This document shows positions 8,693 to 17,674 of a DNA stretch of 64,000 nt, piece by piece (positions within the stretch are counted from its first letter, which is position 1; every line of letters begins with the position of its first letter). The stretch comes from Mycobacterium genavense ATCC 51234. GTDB taxonomy: Bacteria; Actinomycetota; Actinomycetes; Mycobacteriales; Mycobacteriaceae. The notes under the pieces were generated by a model. That model did not search any database. It was not told where the DNA came from and saw only the letters and a program-made list of their open reading frames with translations. The DNA lies in contig NZ_JAGZ01000004.1 in assembly GCF_000526915.1 (NCBI RefSeq), positions 186,001-250,000 of the forward strand, given 5' to 3'. Made by a program: the position numbers and the translations under genes.

Positions 8693-10018
8693 ATGCGATG
8701 CACCGTCTTTGGCACGGGATACCTGGGTGCCACGCACGCAGTCGGGATGGCGGTACTGGGACACGAGGTCGTCGGGGTCGATATCGACCCGGGTAAAATC
8801 GCCAAACTGGCCGCCGGTGACATCCCCTTCTACGAGCCGGGCTTGCCAGAGTTGTTGACCGAAAACCTGGCCGCCGGCAGATTGCGGTTCACCACCGATT
8901 ACGACATGGCCGCCGACTTCGCCGACGTGCACTTCCTGGGTGTCGGCACGCCGCAAAAGAAGGGCGAATACGGCGCCGATCTGAGCCACGTCAACGACGT
9001 CATCGACAATCTCGTACCCCAGCTGACCAGGCCGGCCGTGCTGGTCGGCAAATCGACTGTGCCCGTTGGCACTGCGGCCGAGCTCGGTGAGCGCGCCGCC
9101 GCGCTGGCACCCGCAGGAGTCGACGTCGAGATCGCCTGGAACCCGGAATTCCTGCGTGAGGGCCACGCGGTGCACGACACCTTGGAGCCCGACCGCATTG
9201 TGCTTGGTATTCAAGAGGATTCGGTGTGCTCAGAGAAAGTCATCCGCGAGTTGTACGCACCGATCCTCGAAGCCGGTGTGCCGTTTCTCGTAACCGATTT
9301 GCAGACATCGGAATTGGTGAAGGTATCGGCCAATGCCTTTCTCGCGACCAAGATTTCGTTCATCAATACGGTCTCCGAGGTGTGCGAGGCGGCGGGTGCC
9401 GACGTCACGCTGCTTGCCGATGCGCTCGGCTACGACTCCCGCATCGGGCGCAAATTCCTCAACGCGGGCTTGGGTTTTGGTGGTGGCTGCCTGCCCAAGG
9501 ACATTCGGGCGTTCATGGCCCGCGCCGGCGAGCTGGGCGCCAATCAGGCGCTGACTTTTTTGCGCGAGGTGGACAGCATCAACATGCGCCGGCGCACCAA
9601 GATGGTCGAGCTGGCCGCCACCGCGTGCGGCGGTTCGCTGCTGGGCGCCAACATCGCCGTGCTCGGAGCGGCGTTCAAGCCCGAGTCCGACGATGTCCGG
9701 GATTCGCCGGCGCTCAACGTCGCCGGGCAACTGCAGCTCAACGGGGCCGCGGTAAACGTCTACGACCCCAAAGCCCTGGAAAACGCGCGCCGCCTGTTCC
9801 CGACACTGAACTACGCGGTTTCGGTGACCGAGGCATGCGCGGGCGCGGATGCGGTCTTGGTGCTGACCGAGTGGCAGGAGTTCATCAACCTCGACCCGGA
9901 CGACCTCGCCGACCGGGTGCGGGCCCGTGTCGTCGTCGACGGCCGCAACTGCCTGGACGTCGAGCGCTGGTCACAGGCGGGCTGGCGGGTGTTCCGGCTC
10001 GGAGCGCGACGTCCCTAA
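8693..10018 (+). CDS. udgA: UDP-glucose 6-dehydrogenase
   Basis: This enzyme oxidises UDP-glucose to UDP-glucuronate with NAD+, supplying a sugar nucleotide for cell-surface glycans. It is 441 residues, matching the family and M. tuberculosis Rv0322. The N-terminal Rossmann motif GTGYLG is at residues 7-12 and VDIDPGK at 29-35. The central helix carries KVSANAFLATKISFIN. The catalytic cysteine is in GLGFGGGCLPKD (C266), and the C-terminal domain has GAAFKPESDDVRDSP. All key residues are present. No strong Shine-Dalgarno is seen upstream of the ATG at 8693. It begins a sugar-nucleotide neighbourhood that ends with rmlA. Confidence 0.95.
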   Translation: MRCTVFGTGYLGATHAVGMAVLGHEVVGVDIDPGKIAKLAAGDIPFYEPGLPELLTENLAAGRLRFTTDYDMAADFADVHFLGVGTPQKKGEYGADLSHVNDVIDNLVPQLTRPAVLVGKSTVPVGTAAELGERAAALAPAGVDVEIAWNPEFLREGHAVHDTLEPDRIVLGIQEDSVCSEKVIRELYAPILEAGVPFLVTDLQTSELVKVSANAFLATKISFINTVSEVCEAAGADVTLLADALGYDSRIGRKFLNAGLGFGGGCLPKDIRAFMARAGELGANQALTFLREVDSINMRRRTKMVELAATACGGSLLGANIAVLGAAFKPESDDVRDSPALNVAGQLQLNGAAVNVYDPKALENARRLFPTLNYAVSVTEACAGADAVLVLTEWQEFINLDPDDLADRVRARVVVDGRNCLDVERWSQAGWRVFRLGARRP

Positions 10019-10046
10019 CACGCACCCTGGCGAGTAGCGTGATTGC

Positions 10047-10800
10047 GTGGATTACGCGGCAGCCTTTCTCGACGAAAACCGCGCATTTCGGAGCTTTTCC
10101 GCGATGTCGACGAATCGCTCCCAGTGCCGACCTGCCCGGATTGGAGTCTCAAGCAGCTGTTCCGCCATGTCGGCCGAGGTGATCGGTGGGCGGCGCAAAT
10201 CGTGCGGGACCGACTCGACGAGCCCCCCGACGTCCGCAGTGTCGAAGGCGGCAAGCCTCCCCCGGATCGGGCCGGCGCGATTTCCTGGCTGCACGGCGGA
10301 GCGCAACGTTTGCTCGACGCCGTTGAGCTGTCGGGTGTCCAGACACGGTCTGGACCTTTCTGGGTGAGCGCCCGGCGAACTGGTGGATTCGGCGCCGGCT
10401 GCACGAAACGGCGGTGCATCGCGCCGACGCGGCCCTCGCGCTCGGGCGCGAATTCACCCTCGAGCCCGCCGTCGCCGCCGACGGCGTCACCGAGTTCCTC
10501 GAACGGATCGCGGTTCAGGCCGGCAGCAACGGCGCGCCGCTGCCGCTCGAGGATGGCCAGACCCTGCACTTGCACGCGACCGACCCCGGACTCGGCGAAA
10601 CCGGTGAATGGACGATCAGCGTCACGGCCGCCGGCGTCGCCTGGTCGCACGAGCACGGCAAGGGCAGTGCGGCGTTACGCGGCGGCGCCTGCGAGTTGTT
10701 GCTGGTGATGGCGCGTCGAACGCGGCTCGCCGACACCGGTATCGAGATGTTCGGCGACGGCACGGTCTGGCAAAACTGGCTCGACCGCACGCCTCGCTAG
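10047..10800 (+). CDS. Mycothiol-dependent maleylpyruvate-isomerase-family protein, Rv0332-like (two frameshifts)
   Basis: This belongs to the TIGR03083/MDMPI-type proteins (DinB-like four-helix bundle), often called mycothiol-dependent enzymes; it corresponds in position to M. tuberculosis Rv0332. The GTG at 10047 gives MDYAAAFLDENRAF. The reading then moves to a second frame near 10089 (ELFRDVDESLPVPTCPDWSLKQLFRHVGR) and to a third near 10345 (VWTFLGERPANWW, HETAVHRADAALALG). It ends DGTVWQNWLDRTPR at 10800. The three segments line up in family order: CPDW-LxxLxxHxG, then the WxxRRxxHExxxHRxDA element holding the metal/thiol histidines. Both breaks need one lost base, so sequencing error is more likely than decay. 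The specific substrate is unknown. Confidence 0.65.
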
Positions 10801-10852
10801 CAACGTCGGGGAAACGGCATGCCGAGAAGTGGTACACGGTAATTTTTAGTCC

Positions 10853-11203
10853 ATGACCACATCGGAGATTGCCACCGTGCTCGCGTGGTACGACGCTCTG
10901 GCCAGCGCGGACATCGAGACGTTGGCGGCCTTGTCCAGCGACGACATCGAATTGGGTGACTCGCACGGAGCAGCGCAGGGCCATCAGGCGCTGCGCACGT
11001 GGGCCTCCGCCAACCGGGCGACCACCGATCTTGGTGAGATGTACGTGCACGACGGCGTCGTGGTCGCCGAACAAACGGGCGGCGCCGCCGGCGCCTTGGC
11101 GTTCCGCGTCGTCCACGACCACGTCACGTCGGTGTTCCGTCACCAGGACTTGGCGTCGGCGCTGGCAGCGACCGAGCTCACCCAGGTCGACCTCGTTACC
11201 TAA
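10853..11203 (+). CDS. SnoaL/NTF2-like small protein, Rv0333-like
   Basis: The product is 116 residues and starts at ATG 10853. The sequence has the shape of an NTF2/SnoaL-like cone fold: an N-terminal helix (IATVLAWYDALASADIETLAAL), a short acidic turn (SSDDIELGD), a middle helix (GHQALRTWASA) and beta-strand-rich C-terminal half (EMYVHDGVVVAEQ, LAFRVVHDHVTSVFRH). It sits between the Rv0332-like gene and rmlA, as Rv0333 does in M. tuberculosis. No catalytic role is known, and such folds serve both binding and isomerase functions. It ends 16 bp before rmlA and may be co-transcribed with it. Confidence 0.75.
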   Translation: MTTSEIATVLAWYDALASADIETLAALSSDDIELGDSHGAAQGHQALRTWASANRATTDLGEMYVHDGVVVAEQTGGAAGALAFRVVHDHVTSVFRHQDLASALAATELTQVDLVT

Positions 11204-11219
11204 GGCATAGGAGCCGTAC

Positions 11220-12086
11220 ATGCGCGGAATCATCTTGGCCGGCGGATCGGGCACGCGTCTGCACCCGATCACGATGGGCATCAGCAAGCAGTTGCTGCCC
11301 GTCTACGACAAGCCGATGATCTACTACCCGTTGTCCACGTTGATGATGGCCGGAATCCGCGACATTTTGGTGATCACCACCCCGCACGACGCTGCCGGCT
11401 TTCAGCGGCTGCTCGGCGACGGCTCCCAATTCGGGATCAACCTCAGCTATGTCGAGCAGGAGAGACCCGACGGTCTGCCGCAAGCATTCGTGCTGGGCGC
11501 CAAGCACATTGGCAATGATTCTGCCGCTTTGGTGTTGGGGGACAACATCTTCTACGGCCCTGGATTGGGTACCAACCTGAGCCGCTTCCAATCCGTCAGC
11601 GGCGGAGCCATTTTCGCGTATTGGGTGGCGAACCCGTCGGCCTACGGTGTCGTCGAGTTCGGCGAAGACGGGATGGCGCTGTCGTTGCAGGAGAAGCCCG
11701 AAACGCCGAAGTCCAAGTACGCGGTGCCGGGGTTGTACTTCTACGACAACGACGTGATCGAAATCGCCAAGGGCTTAAAGAAATCCGATCGCGGCGAGTA
11801 CGAGATCACCGAGGTCAACCAGATCTACCTCAACCGCGGCCGGCTGTCCGTCGAGGTATTGGCCCGCGGCACCGCGTGGCTGGACACCGGCACCTTCGAC
11901 TCACTGTTGGACGCCAGCGACTACGTCCGCACCCTGGAGCGCCGGCAGGGTCTCAAGGTCGGCGTGCCCGAGGAAATCGCTTGGCGGCAGGGCTGGATCA
12001 CCGACGAACAGATGGCGGCCCGTGCCCGCACGATGATCAAGTCCGGGTATGGCGGCTACCTGCTGGAGCTGATGGAGCGGGGCTGA
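11220..12086 (+). CDS. rmlA: Glucose-1-phosphate thymidylyltransferase
   Basis: This enzyme makes dTDP-glucose from dTTP and glucose-1-phosphate. It is the first step to dTDP-rhamnose, which forms the linker joining arabinogalactan to peptidoglycan. The product is 288 residues, full length. The nucleotide-binding signature [14 protein letters not shown] (residues 3-16), the following [20 protein letters not shown] and [10 protein letters not shown] are intact, as are [10 protein letters not shown] and [19 protein letters not shown]. The ATG at 11220 lies 16 bp after the Rv0333-like gene. Its last 50 bp overlap the 3' end of the convergent YibE/F gene (12037-12086), an unusually long convergent overlap that could allow antisense interference. 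Confidence 0.96.
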   Translation: MRGIILAGGSGTRLHPITMGISKQLLPVYDKPMIYYPLSTLMMAGIRDILVITTPHDAAGFQRLLGDGSQFGINLSYVEQERPDGLPQAFVLGAKHIGNDSAALVLGDNIFYGPGLGTNLSRFQSVSGGAIFAYWVANPSAYGVVEFGEDGMALSLQEKPETPKSKYAVPGLYFYDNDVIEIAKGLKKSDRGEYEITEVNQIYLNRGRLSVEVLARGTAWLDTGTFDSLLDASDYVRTLERRQGLKVGVPEEIAWRQGWITDEQMAARARTMIKSGYGGYLLELMERG

Positions 12087-13317
12087 GCGCGGTCGGTTTG
12101 GCCAGCACCGCGGCGATCGCGGTGGTCAACGGCACCGACAGCGCCAACGCTATGCCGCCGACCGCGGAGCGCACGAGCTCGATGGCCACGCTCTCGCTGA
12201 TCAGCACGTCGCTCAGCGATCGGTTGGCGACGCTGAAGAGCAGCAGCAACGGCAGCGAGCTGCCGGCGTAGGCCAGCACCAGCGTGTAGACGGTGCTGGC
12301 AATGTGATCGCGGCCCACCCGAATCGCGCTCAGGAAGATCGCCCGCCGGGAGGTGTCGCCGCCGACGTGAGCGAGCTCGAAGACGGTCGAGGCTTGCGTC
12401 ACCGTCACATCGTTGAGCACACCCAGCGATCCGATGATGAACCCGGCCAGCAGCAGTCCCCTGATCGACACACTGCCCAGATACGCGCTGACCGTGGAGT
12501 TCTGTTCGTCCGAAAGCCCGGTCGGATGCGCCAGTTCGATTGCACCGCAAGATAATCCGGCGGCCAGTAGCAACGCCGACAAGGTGCCCAGCAGGGCGGC
12601 GCTGGTGCGCAAATTGACTCCGTGCGCGAGGTAGATGACGACGTAGAGGATCGCCGCCGACGCCACCAGGGCCACCGGAACCGCGGGTGCGCCGTCTCGC
12701 AGCGCCGGCAACAAGAAGACCACCAGCACGCCGAACGCGACCACGATGCCGACCAGCGCCAGCAAACCACGCCAGCGGGCTACCGCGACGATCACCACCG
12801 CGAACGCCAACGCCAGCCCGACCAGCGACCAGCCGCGCTCGAAGTCGTAGAACGCATACGTGGTGGCGCCCTGGGCGTCGACCTGCCGCACGACCCGGAT
12901 GTGGTCATCGGCGTGGAACTGCGGCTGGCCGGGGCCGGGCGAGAACTCCAACAGCGTTTTGGCGCCCGCGTTCGGGCCCGAATCGATGGCGACCAGTGTC
13001 TGGACGCATCGCCCGGCGCCCGGCGTTCCCGGCTGCGGAGTCGTCGTCAGCACCTGACTGGCCGACGGGCTGCCGCAGTCGCCCAGTCCGCTGGACAGCA
13101 CGTGCGCGCGCTCGGTACTCACCGCCCCGCCCGTCGCGTTCTGATACGGCATCGGGATGTCGACATGCTGGCGACTCGGCCACAACAACGCCGCACCGGC
13201 GATCACGGTGATCCCGATCGCAATCAGCAGCCCCACCACGATCTTGGCAGGCAACGGCCCCAGCGGTGACGGTCCTGACGACAGGGTGTGCGAGTGCGAG
13301 TGGGTCACCCATTCCAC
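12037..13317 (-). CDS. YibE/F-family multi-pass membrane protein
   Basis: This is a YibE/F-like protein (PF07907-type) of 426 residues and unknown transport or regulatory role. It opens with a short His-containing cytosolic piece (HSHSH), one helix ([21 protein letters not shown]), then a ~100-residue extracytoplasmic region with two cysteines (GDCGSP, GRCVQT). At least seven further hydrophobic helices follow. Family hallmarks are visible: [56 protein letters not shown] and [25 protein letters not shown]. It is convergent with rmlA, overlapping by 50 bp, and lies 12 bp downstream of aspC on the same strand. The ATG at 13317 is the only good start near the first helix. Confidence 0.85.
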   Translation of the reverse strand: MEWVTHSHSHTLSSGPSPLGPLPAKIVVGLLIAIGITVIAGAALLWPSRQHVDIPMPYQNATGGAVSTERAHVLSSGLGDCGSPSASQVLTTTPQPGTPGAGRCVQTLVAIDSGPNAGAKTLLEFSPGPGQPQFHADDHIRVVRQVDAQGATTYAFYDFERGWSLVGLALAFAVVIVAVARWRGLLALVGIVVAFGVLVVFLLPALRDGAPAVPVALVASAAILYVVIYLAHGVNLRTSAALLGTLSALLLAAGLSCGAIELAHPTGLSDEQNSTVSAYLGSVSIRGLLLAGFIIGSLGVLNDVTVTQASTVFELAHVGGDTSRRAIFLSAIRVGRDHIASTVYTLVLAYAGSSLPLLLLFSVANRSLSDVLISESVAIELVRSAVGGIALALSVPLTTAIAAVLAKPTALSPAPSAPAGSRHTRT

Positions 13318-13329
13318 CGTAGAGGCGGC

Positions 13330-14619
13330 TTACTGTCGATAGGCGGTCAAGAAGTTGCCCAGCCGTTCGATCGCGGCGGACAGATCACGCGCCCACGGCA
13401 GGGTCACGATGCGCAGGTGATCGGGGGCCGGCCAGTTGAAGCCGGTGCCCTGGCCCACCAGGATCTTCTCCTGCAACAGCAGGTCGAGAACCAGCTGCTC
13501 GTCGTCTTCGATGTCGTACATCTCGGGGTCCAGTCGCGGGAACGCGTACAGCGCGCCGTCCGGCTTGACGCAGGACACCCCGGGTATCTGGTTGAGCTTG
13601 GTCCAGGCGACGTCGCGCTGCTCGAGTAGCCGGCCTCCGGGCAGCACCAGGTCGTCGATGCTCTGGTAACCGCCGAGGGCGACCTGGATCGCGTGCTGGG
13701 CCGGGACGTTCGGGCACAGCCGCATGTTGGCCAGCAGGCTGATGCCCTCGATGAAGCTGCTGGCGTGGTCCTTGGGTCCGGTGATCGCGAGCCAGCCGGC
13801 CCGGTATCCGGCCACCCGGTAGGCCTTGGATAGGCCGTTGAAGGTCAGGCACAGCAGGTCCGGCGCGAGGGTGGCCAGGCTGATGTGTTTGGCGTCGCCG
13901 TAGAGGATCTTGTCGTAGATCTCGTCGGCGAGCAGCATCAGCTGGTGCTTGCGCGCCAGATCGACTATCGGGCTGAGGATTTCGCGGCTGTAGACGGCGC
14001 CGGTGGGGTTGTTCGGGTTGATCACGACCAGCGCCTTGGTGCGCTCGGTGATCTTGGACTCCAGGTCGGCGATGTCAGGCTGCCATGCCTGCGTCTCGTC
14101 GCACAGGTAGTGCACCGGCGTGCCACCGGCCAGGGACGTCGACGCCGTCCACAACGGGTAGTCGGGGGAGGGAATCAGCACCTGATCGCCGTTGTCGAGC
14201 AGGGCCTGCAGCGTCATCGTGATCAGCTCGGAGACCCCGTTGCCGAGGAAGACGTCGTCGACGTCGAACCGCGGGAAGCCCTCGACCAGTTCGTAACGGG
14301 TAACCACCGCGCGTCGGGCCGGCAGGATGCCCTGCGAATCCGAGTAGCCCTGCGCATAGGGCAGCGCCTGGATCATGTCACGCATGATCACGTCGGGCGC
14401 ATCGAAGCCGAATGGCGCCGGGTTGCCGATATTGAGCTTGAGAATGCGGTGGCCCTCGGCCTCCAGCCGCGCAGCATGCTGGTGCACCGGGCCGCGGATT
14501 TCGTACAGAACGTCCTGAAGCTTGGACGACTGTGCGAAGGTCCGTTGCCGGTGGTGGCCGGGGCTGTGCACGGGCACCTGGTGAGTGGTCACGTCACCAA
14601 TGGTGCCATCGCCGTCCAC
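13330..14619 (-). CDS. aspC: Aspartate/alanine-type aminotransferase (class I PLP)
   Basis: This PLP-dependent transaminase is homologous to M. tuberculosis Rv0337c (annotated aspC; closely related to AlaA-type alanine aminotransferases). The 429 residues match full length. Visible elements are LNIGNPAPFGF (substrate loop), GNGVSELI (phosphate cup), PDYPLW, NPNNPTGAVYS, ADEIYDKI and the PLP lysine in FNGLSKAYRVAGYRAGW. The N-terminal start gives MDGDGTIGDVTTHQ; a GTG nine codons later is a possible alternative. Transcription likely runs from the etfD side (31 bp upstream) into the YibE/F gene. No defect is seen. Confidence 0.94.
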   Translation of the reverse strand: MDGDGTIGDVTTHQVPVHSPGHHRQRTFAQSSKLQDVLYEIRGPVHQHAARLEAEGHRILKLNIGNPAPFGFDAPDVIMRDMIQALPYAQGYSDSQGILPARRAVVTRYELVEGFPRFDVDDVFLGNGVSELITMTLQALLDNGDQVLIPSPDYPLWTASTSLAGGTPVHYLCDETQAWQPDIADLESKITERTKALVVINPNNPTGAVYSREILSPIVDLARKHQLMLLADEIYDKILYGDAKHISLATLAPDLLCLTFNGLSKAYRVAGYRAGWLAITGPKDHASSFIEGISLLANMRLCPNVPAQHAIQVALGGYQSIDDLVLPGGRLLEQRDVAWTKLNQIPGVSCVKPDGALYAFPRLDPEMYDIEDDEQLVLDLLLQEKILVGQGTGFNWPAPDHLRIVTLPWARDLSAAIERLGNFLTAYRQ

Positions 14620-14649
14620 CGATTTTTGCTGACAGAGGCCAATCTGTGA

Positions 14650-17538
14650 TCAGCGCTTCCCCGGTGGACGGGCGCCGCGGGCGATGCCAAGCCCCTTAAC
14701 AGGGGTTGCCGGGGGCGCCGCGGCGCCGTTAGATTCCTCGGCGGGCTGGGGCGTCGGCTCCGGTTGGGCCTCAGCCTTTTGCTCGGCGGGCGCCGGCTCG
14801 GCTGCCGGGGCCGCTGCTTTCGTCTCGGCTGCCGGCGCCGCGGGTGCCGCTTTCTTGGCACCGGGACGCTTGGCCCCTGCCGCGATGCCCAGGCCCTTGA
14901 CCGGCGCGGCCGGGGCCTTGGGTTCGGCGGCCTCGGCGGTCGGCTGCGCTGCCTCGGCTTTGGCTTCGGGCTGCGGCTTGGCTTCGGTCTCCGGCTTGGC
15001 GGCCGGGGCAGCTTTCTTGGCGCCGGGCTTGCGGGCGCCGGCGGCCAGGCCCAGCCCCTTGGCGGGCGCGGCTTCGGTTTTGGCCTCCGCGGGCGCTTCT
15101 GCGGCCGGGGCTTGCGCTGCCGAAGCCTTCTTGGCGCCTGGCCGTTTGGCGCCGCCGGCGATACCCAGCCCCTTCGCCGGCGCTGCGGCCTTGGCGGGCT
15201 GCTCGGGCTCGGCGGCTGCGGGTTCCTCGGCCTTTGCGGGCGCTTCCTCCGCCGGTGCCGTCGCGGTGGCAGCAGCGGCCTTGGGCTCGGCTTTCGCGGC
15301 CCGCTCCTCTGCTTCCTTTGCGGCTGTGCCCTTCTCCGGCAGCGTCGCCTTGTCGTACTCGAGCGAGCCGAGCAGGATCTGGGCGACGTCGAGCACCTCG
15401 ACCCCGCTGCGGCCGGCCTCCTCCTGCCGGTCGTTGACACCGTCGGTGACCATCACCCGGCAGAACGGGCAGCCGGTCGCGATCGTCGCGGCGTTGGTGG
15501 CCAGCGCCTCGTCGACACGCTCGTGGTTGATGCGCTTGCCGATGTGCTCTTCCATCCACATGCGCGCACCGCCGGCGCCGCAGCAGAAGCTGCGGTCGGA
15601 GTTGCGCGGCATCTCGGTGAGGTTGGCGCCGGCGAAGCCGATCAGCTCGCGGGGCGCCTCGTACACCTTGTTGTGGCGGCCCAGGTAGCAGGGGTCGTGG
15701 TACGTAATGTCTTGCGAGACAGGCGTTACCGGAACCAGCTTCTTGTCGCGCACCAGCCGGTTGAGCAGCTGGGAGTGGTGCAGCACGCTGTAGTTGGCGC
15801 CCAGCTGACGGTATTCCCTACCGATCGTGTTGAAGCAGTGCGGGCAGGTGACGACGATCTTGCGGTCGACGGTCTCCACACCCTCGAAGACCCCGTCCAG
15901 CGTTTCGACGGCCTGGGCCGCCAGCTGCTGGAACAGGAACTCGTTGCCCGACCGGCGTGCGGAGTCGCCGTTGCAGGTCTCGCCGGTGCCCAGCACCATG
16001 AACTTCACCCCGGCGATGGCCAGCAGCTCGGCGACGGCCTTGGTGGTCTTTTTGGCCTTGTCGTCATAGGCGCCGGCGCAGCCCACCCAGAACAGGTACT
16101 CATAGCCGTCGAAGCTCTCGACGTCCTCACCGTAGACCGGGACGTCGAAGTCGACCTCGTCGATCCAGTTGGTCCGGTCCCCGGCGTTCTGGCCCCACGG
16201 GTTGCCCTTGGTCTCCAGGTTCTTGAACAGCACCGACAGCTCCGACGGGAACTCCGATTCCATCATCACCTGGTAGCGGCGCATGTCGATGATGTGGTCG
16301 ACGTGCTCGATGTCCACGGGGCACTGCTCGACGCAGGCGCCGCAGGACACGCACGACCACAGCACGTCGGGGTCGATCACGCCGCCCTGTTCGGCGGTGC
16401 CGACCAGGGGCCGGGCCGCCTGCTCGGGTCCGTGGCCGGGTATGCGGCCGAAGCCGGACTCCGGCACATGGTGGCCTTCTTCTTTGACCGTCTCGAGATC
16501 CAGACCCTCGAGCGGCTCGGCCGTCTTTTCACCCAGGATGTAGGGTGCCTTGGCCATCCAATGGTCGCGCAGGTCCATGATTACGAGCTTGGGCGACAAC
16601 GGTTTTCCGGTATTCCAGGCCGGGCACTGCGATTGGCAGCGTCCGCACTCGGTACAGGTGGCGAAGTCGAGGTTCGCCTTCCAGGTGAAGTCCTCGATCT
16701 TGCCGCGACCGAAGACGTCGTCCTCGCCGGGATCTTCGAAGTTGATCGGTTTGCCGCCGGACTCCATCGGCAGCAGCGGGCCCAGGCCGTCGGGCAGGCG
16801 CTTGAAGGTGACGTTGATGGGCGCCAGGAAAATGTGCAGGTGCTTGGAGTGCAGCACGATGATCAGGAAGAACAACGCCACGGCGATGTGCGCCAGCAGC
16901 GCGAACGTCTCGATCCATTCGTTAGCGGTCACACCCAGCGGCTGCATCAGCTTGCCCATGGCGTGCGAGAAGAACGCGCCCTGGCCGTACGGGAAGTTCC
17001 CGGTGACGACGGAGGCGCCGCGGAAGATCGCGAAGCTGATGATGACCAGCGAGATCATGAACAGAATCAGCCACGCGCCACCGGTGTGCGAACCGTAGAA
17101 CCGCGACTGACGGCCGTATTCCTTTGGCTCGCTACGCAATCGGATGATCGAAAAGGTGATGATGCCAGCCAGCACGGCGAGCGCGATGAAGTCCTGCAGG
17201 AAGCCCAGCGCATCCCAGCGGCCGATGATCGGGATGTGGAAGTTCGGTTGGAACAGGGTGCCGTAGGCCTCGATGTACACCGTGATGAGGATGAAGAATC
17301 CCCACATGGTGAAGAAGTGGGCGAGGCCGGGAATGGACCAATTCAGCAGCTTGCGCTGACCGAACACCTCGGCGATTTGAGTCCAGATTCGGGTGCCGAC
17401 GTGGTCGGTCCGGCCGCTCACCGGCTGGCCGGACATGACCAGGCGGTACAGCCACCAGACGCGCTTCAGCGCGAACACGGCCACAATCGCGGTAAGGCCC
17501 AGCCCCAGCACCAACCTGATGAGCGTCTGCGTGGTCAC
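14650..17538 (-). CDS. etfD: Membrane Fe-S oxidoreductase EtfD (heterodisulfide-reductase-like) with long repetitive tail
   Basis: Homologous to M. tuberculosis Rv0338c, reported as EtfD, which takes electrons from electron-transfer flavoprotein during fatty-acid oxidation and passes them to quinone. The product is 962 residues. The N-terminal ~250 contain five or six helices of the nitrate-reductase-gamma/HdrE type. Two 4Fe-4S clusters follow (CTECGRCQSQC ~295; CVSCGACVEQCP ~393), then two CCG domains (CPHCFNTIGREY ~566, DPCYLGRHN, CCGAGGARMW ~649). From about residue 730 a ~220-residue Ala/Pro/Lys/Glu tail carries four copies of a KGLGIA-GA--PGAKKA motif. I recall Rv0338c as about 80 residues shorter, so the tail is probably expanded here. 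It is upstream of aspC on the same strand. Confidence 0.93.
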   Translation of the reverse strand: MTTQTLIRLVLGLGLTAIVAVFALKRVWWLYRLVMSGQPVSGRTDHVGTRIWTQIAEVFGQRKLLNWSIPGLAHFFTMWGFFILITVYIEAYGTLFQPNFHIPIIGRWDALGFLQDFIALAVLAGIITFSIIRLRSEPKEYGRQSRFYGSHTGGAWLILFMISLVIISFAIFRGASVVTGNFPYGQGAFFSHAMGKLMQPLGVTANEWIETFALLAHIAVALFFLIIVLHSKHLHIFLAPINVTFKRLPDGLGPLLPMESGGKPINFEDPGEDDVFGRGKIEDFTWKANLDFATCTECGRCQSQCPAWNTGKPLSPKLVIMDLRDHWMAKAPYILGEKTAEPLEGLDLETVKEEGHHVPESGFGRIPGHGPEQAARPLVGTAEQGGVIDPDVLWSCVSCGACVEQCPVDIEHVDHIIDMRRYQVMMESEFPSELSVLFKNLETKGNPWGQNAGDRTNWIDEVDFDVPVYGEDVESFDGYEYLFWVGCAGAYDDKAKKTTKAVAELLAIAGVKFMVLGTGETCNGDSARRSGNEFLFQQLAAQAVETLDGVFEGVETVDRKIVVTCPHCFNTIGREYRQLGANYSVLHHSQLLNRLVRDKKLVPVTPVSQDITYHDPCYLGRHNKVYEAPRELIGFAGANLTEMPRNSDRSFCCGAGGARMWMEEHIGKRINHERVDEALATNAATIATGCPFCRVMVTDGVNDRQEEAGRSGVEVLDVAQILLGSLEYDKATLPEKGTAAKEAEERAAKAEPKAAAATATAPAEEAPAKAEEPAAAEPEQPAKAAAPAKGLGIAGGAKRPGAKKASAAQAPAAEAPAEAKTEAAPAKGLGLAAGARKPGAKKAAPAAKPETEAKPQPEAKAEAAQPTAEAAEPKAPAAPVKGLGIAAGAKRPGAKKAAPAAPAAETKAAAPAAEPAPAEQKAEAQPEPTPQPAEESNGAAAPPATPVKGLGIARGARPPGKR

Positions 17539-17674
17539 AGCAGGTCTCTCCCCAATGCATCGTCACTCAACGAAAATTCGTTCGATCTTTGCTAGCTCAT
17601 ACTGACATCCGGGCCGCCTTCGACGCGAGAAAGGTTGCCCTAACCGAGGTCCGCGAAAGCCTTTGACCTGCGGC

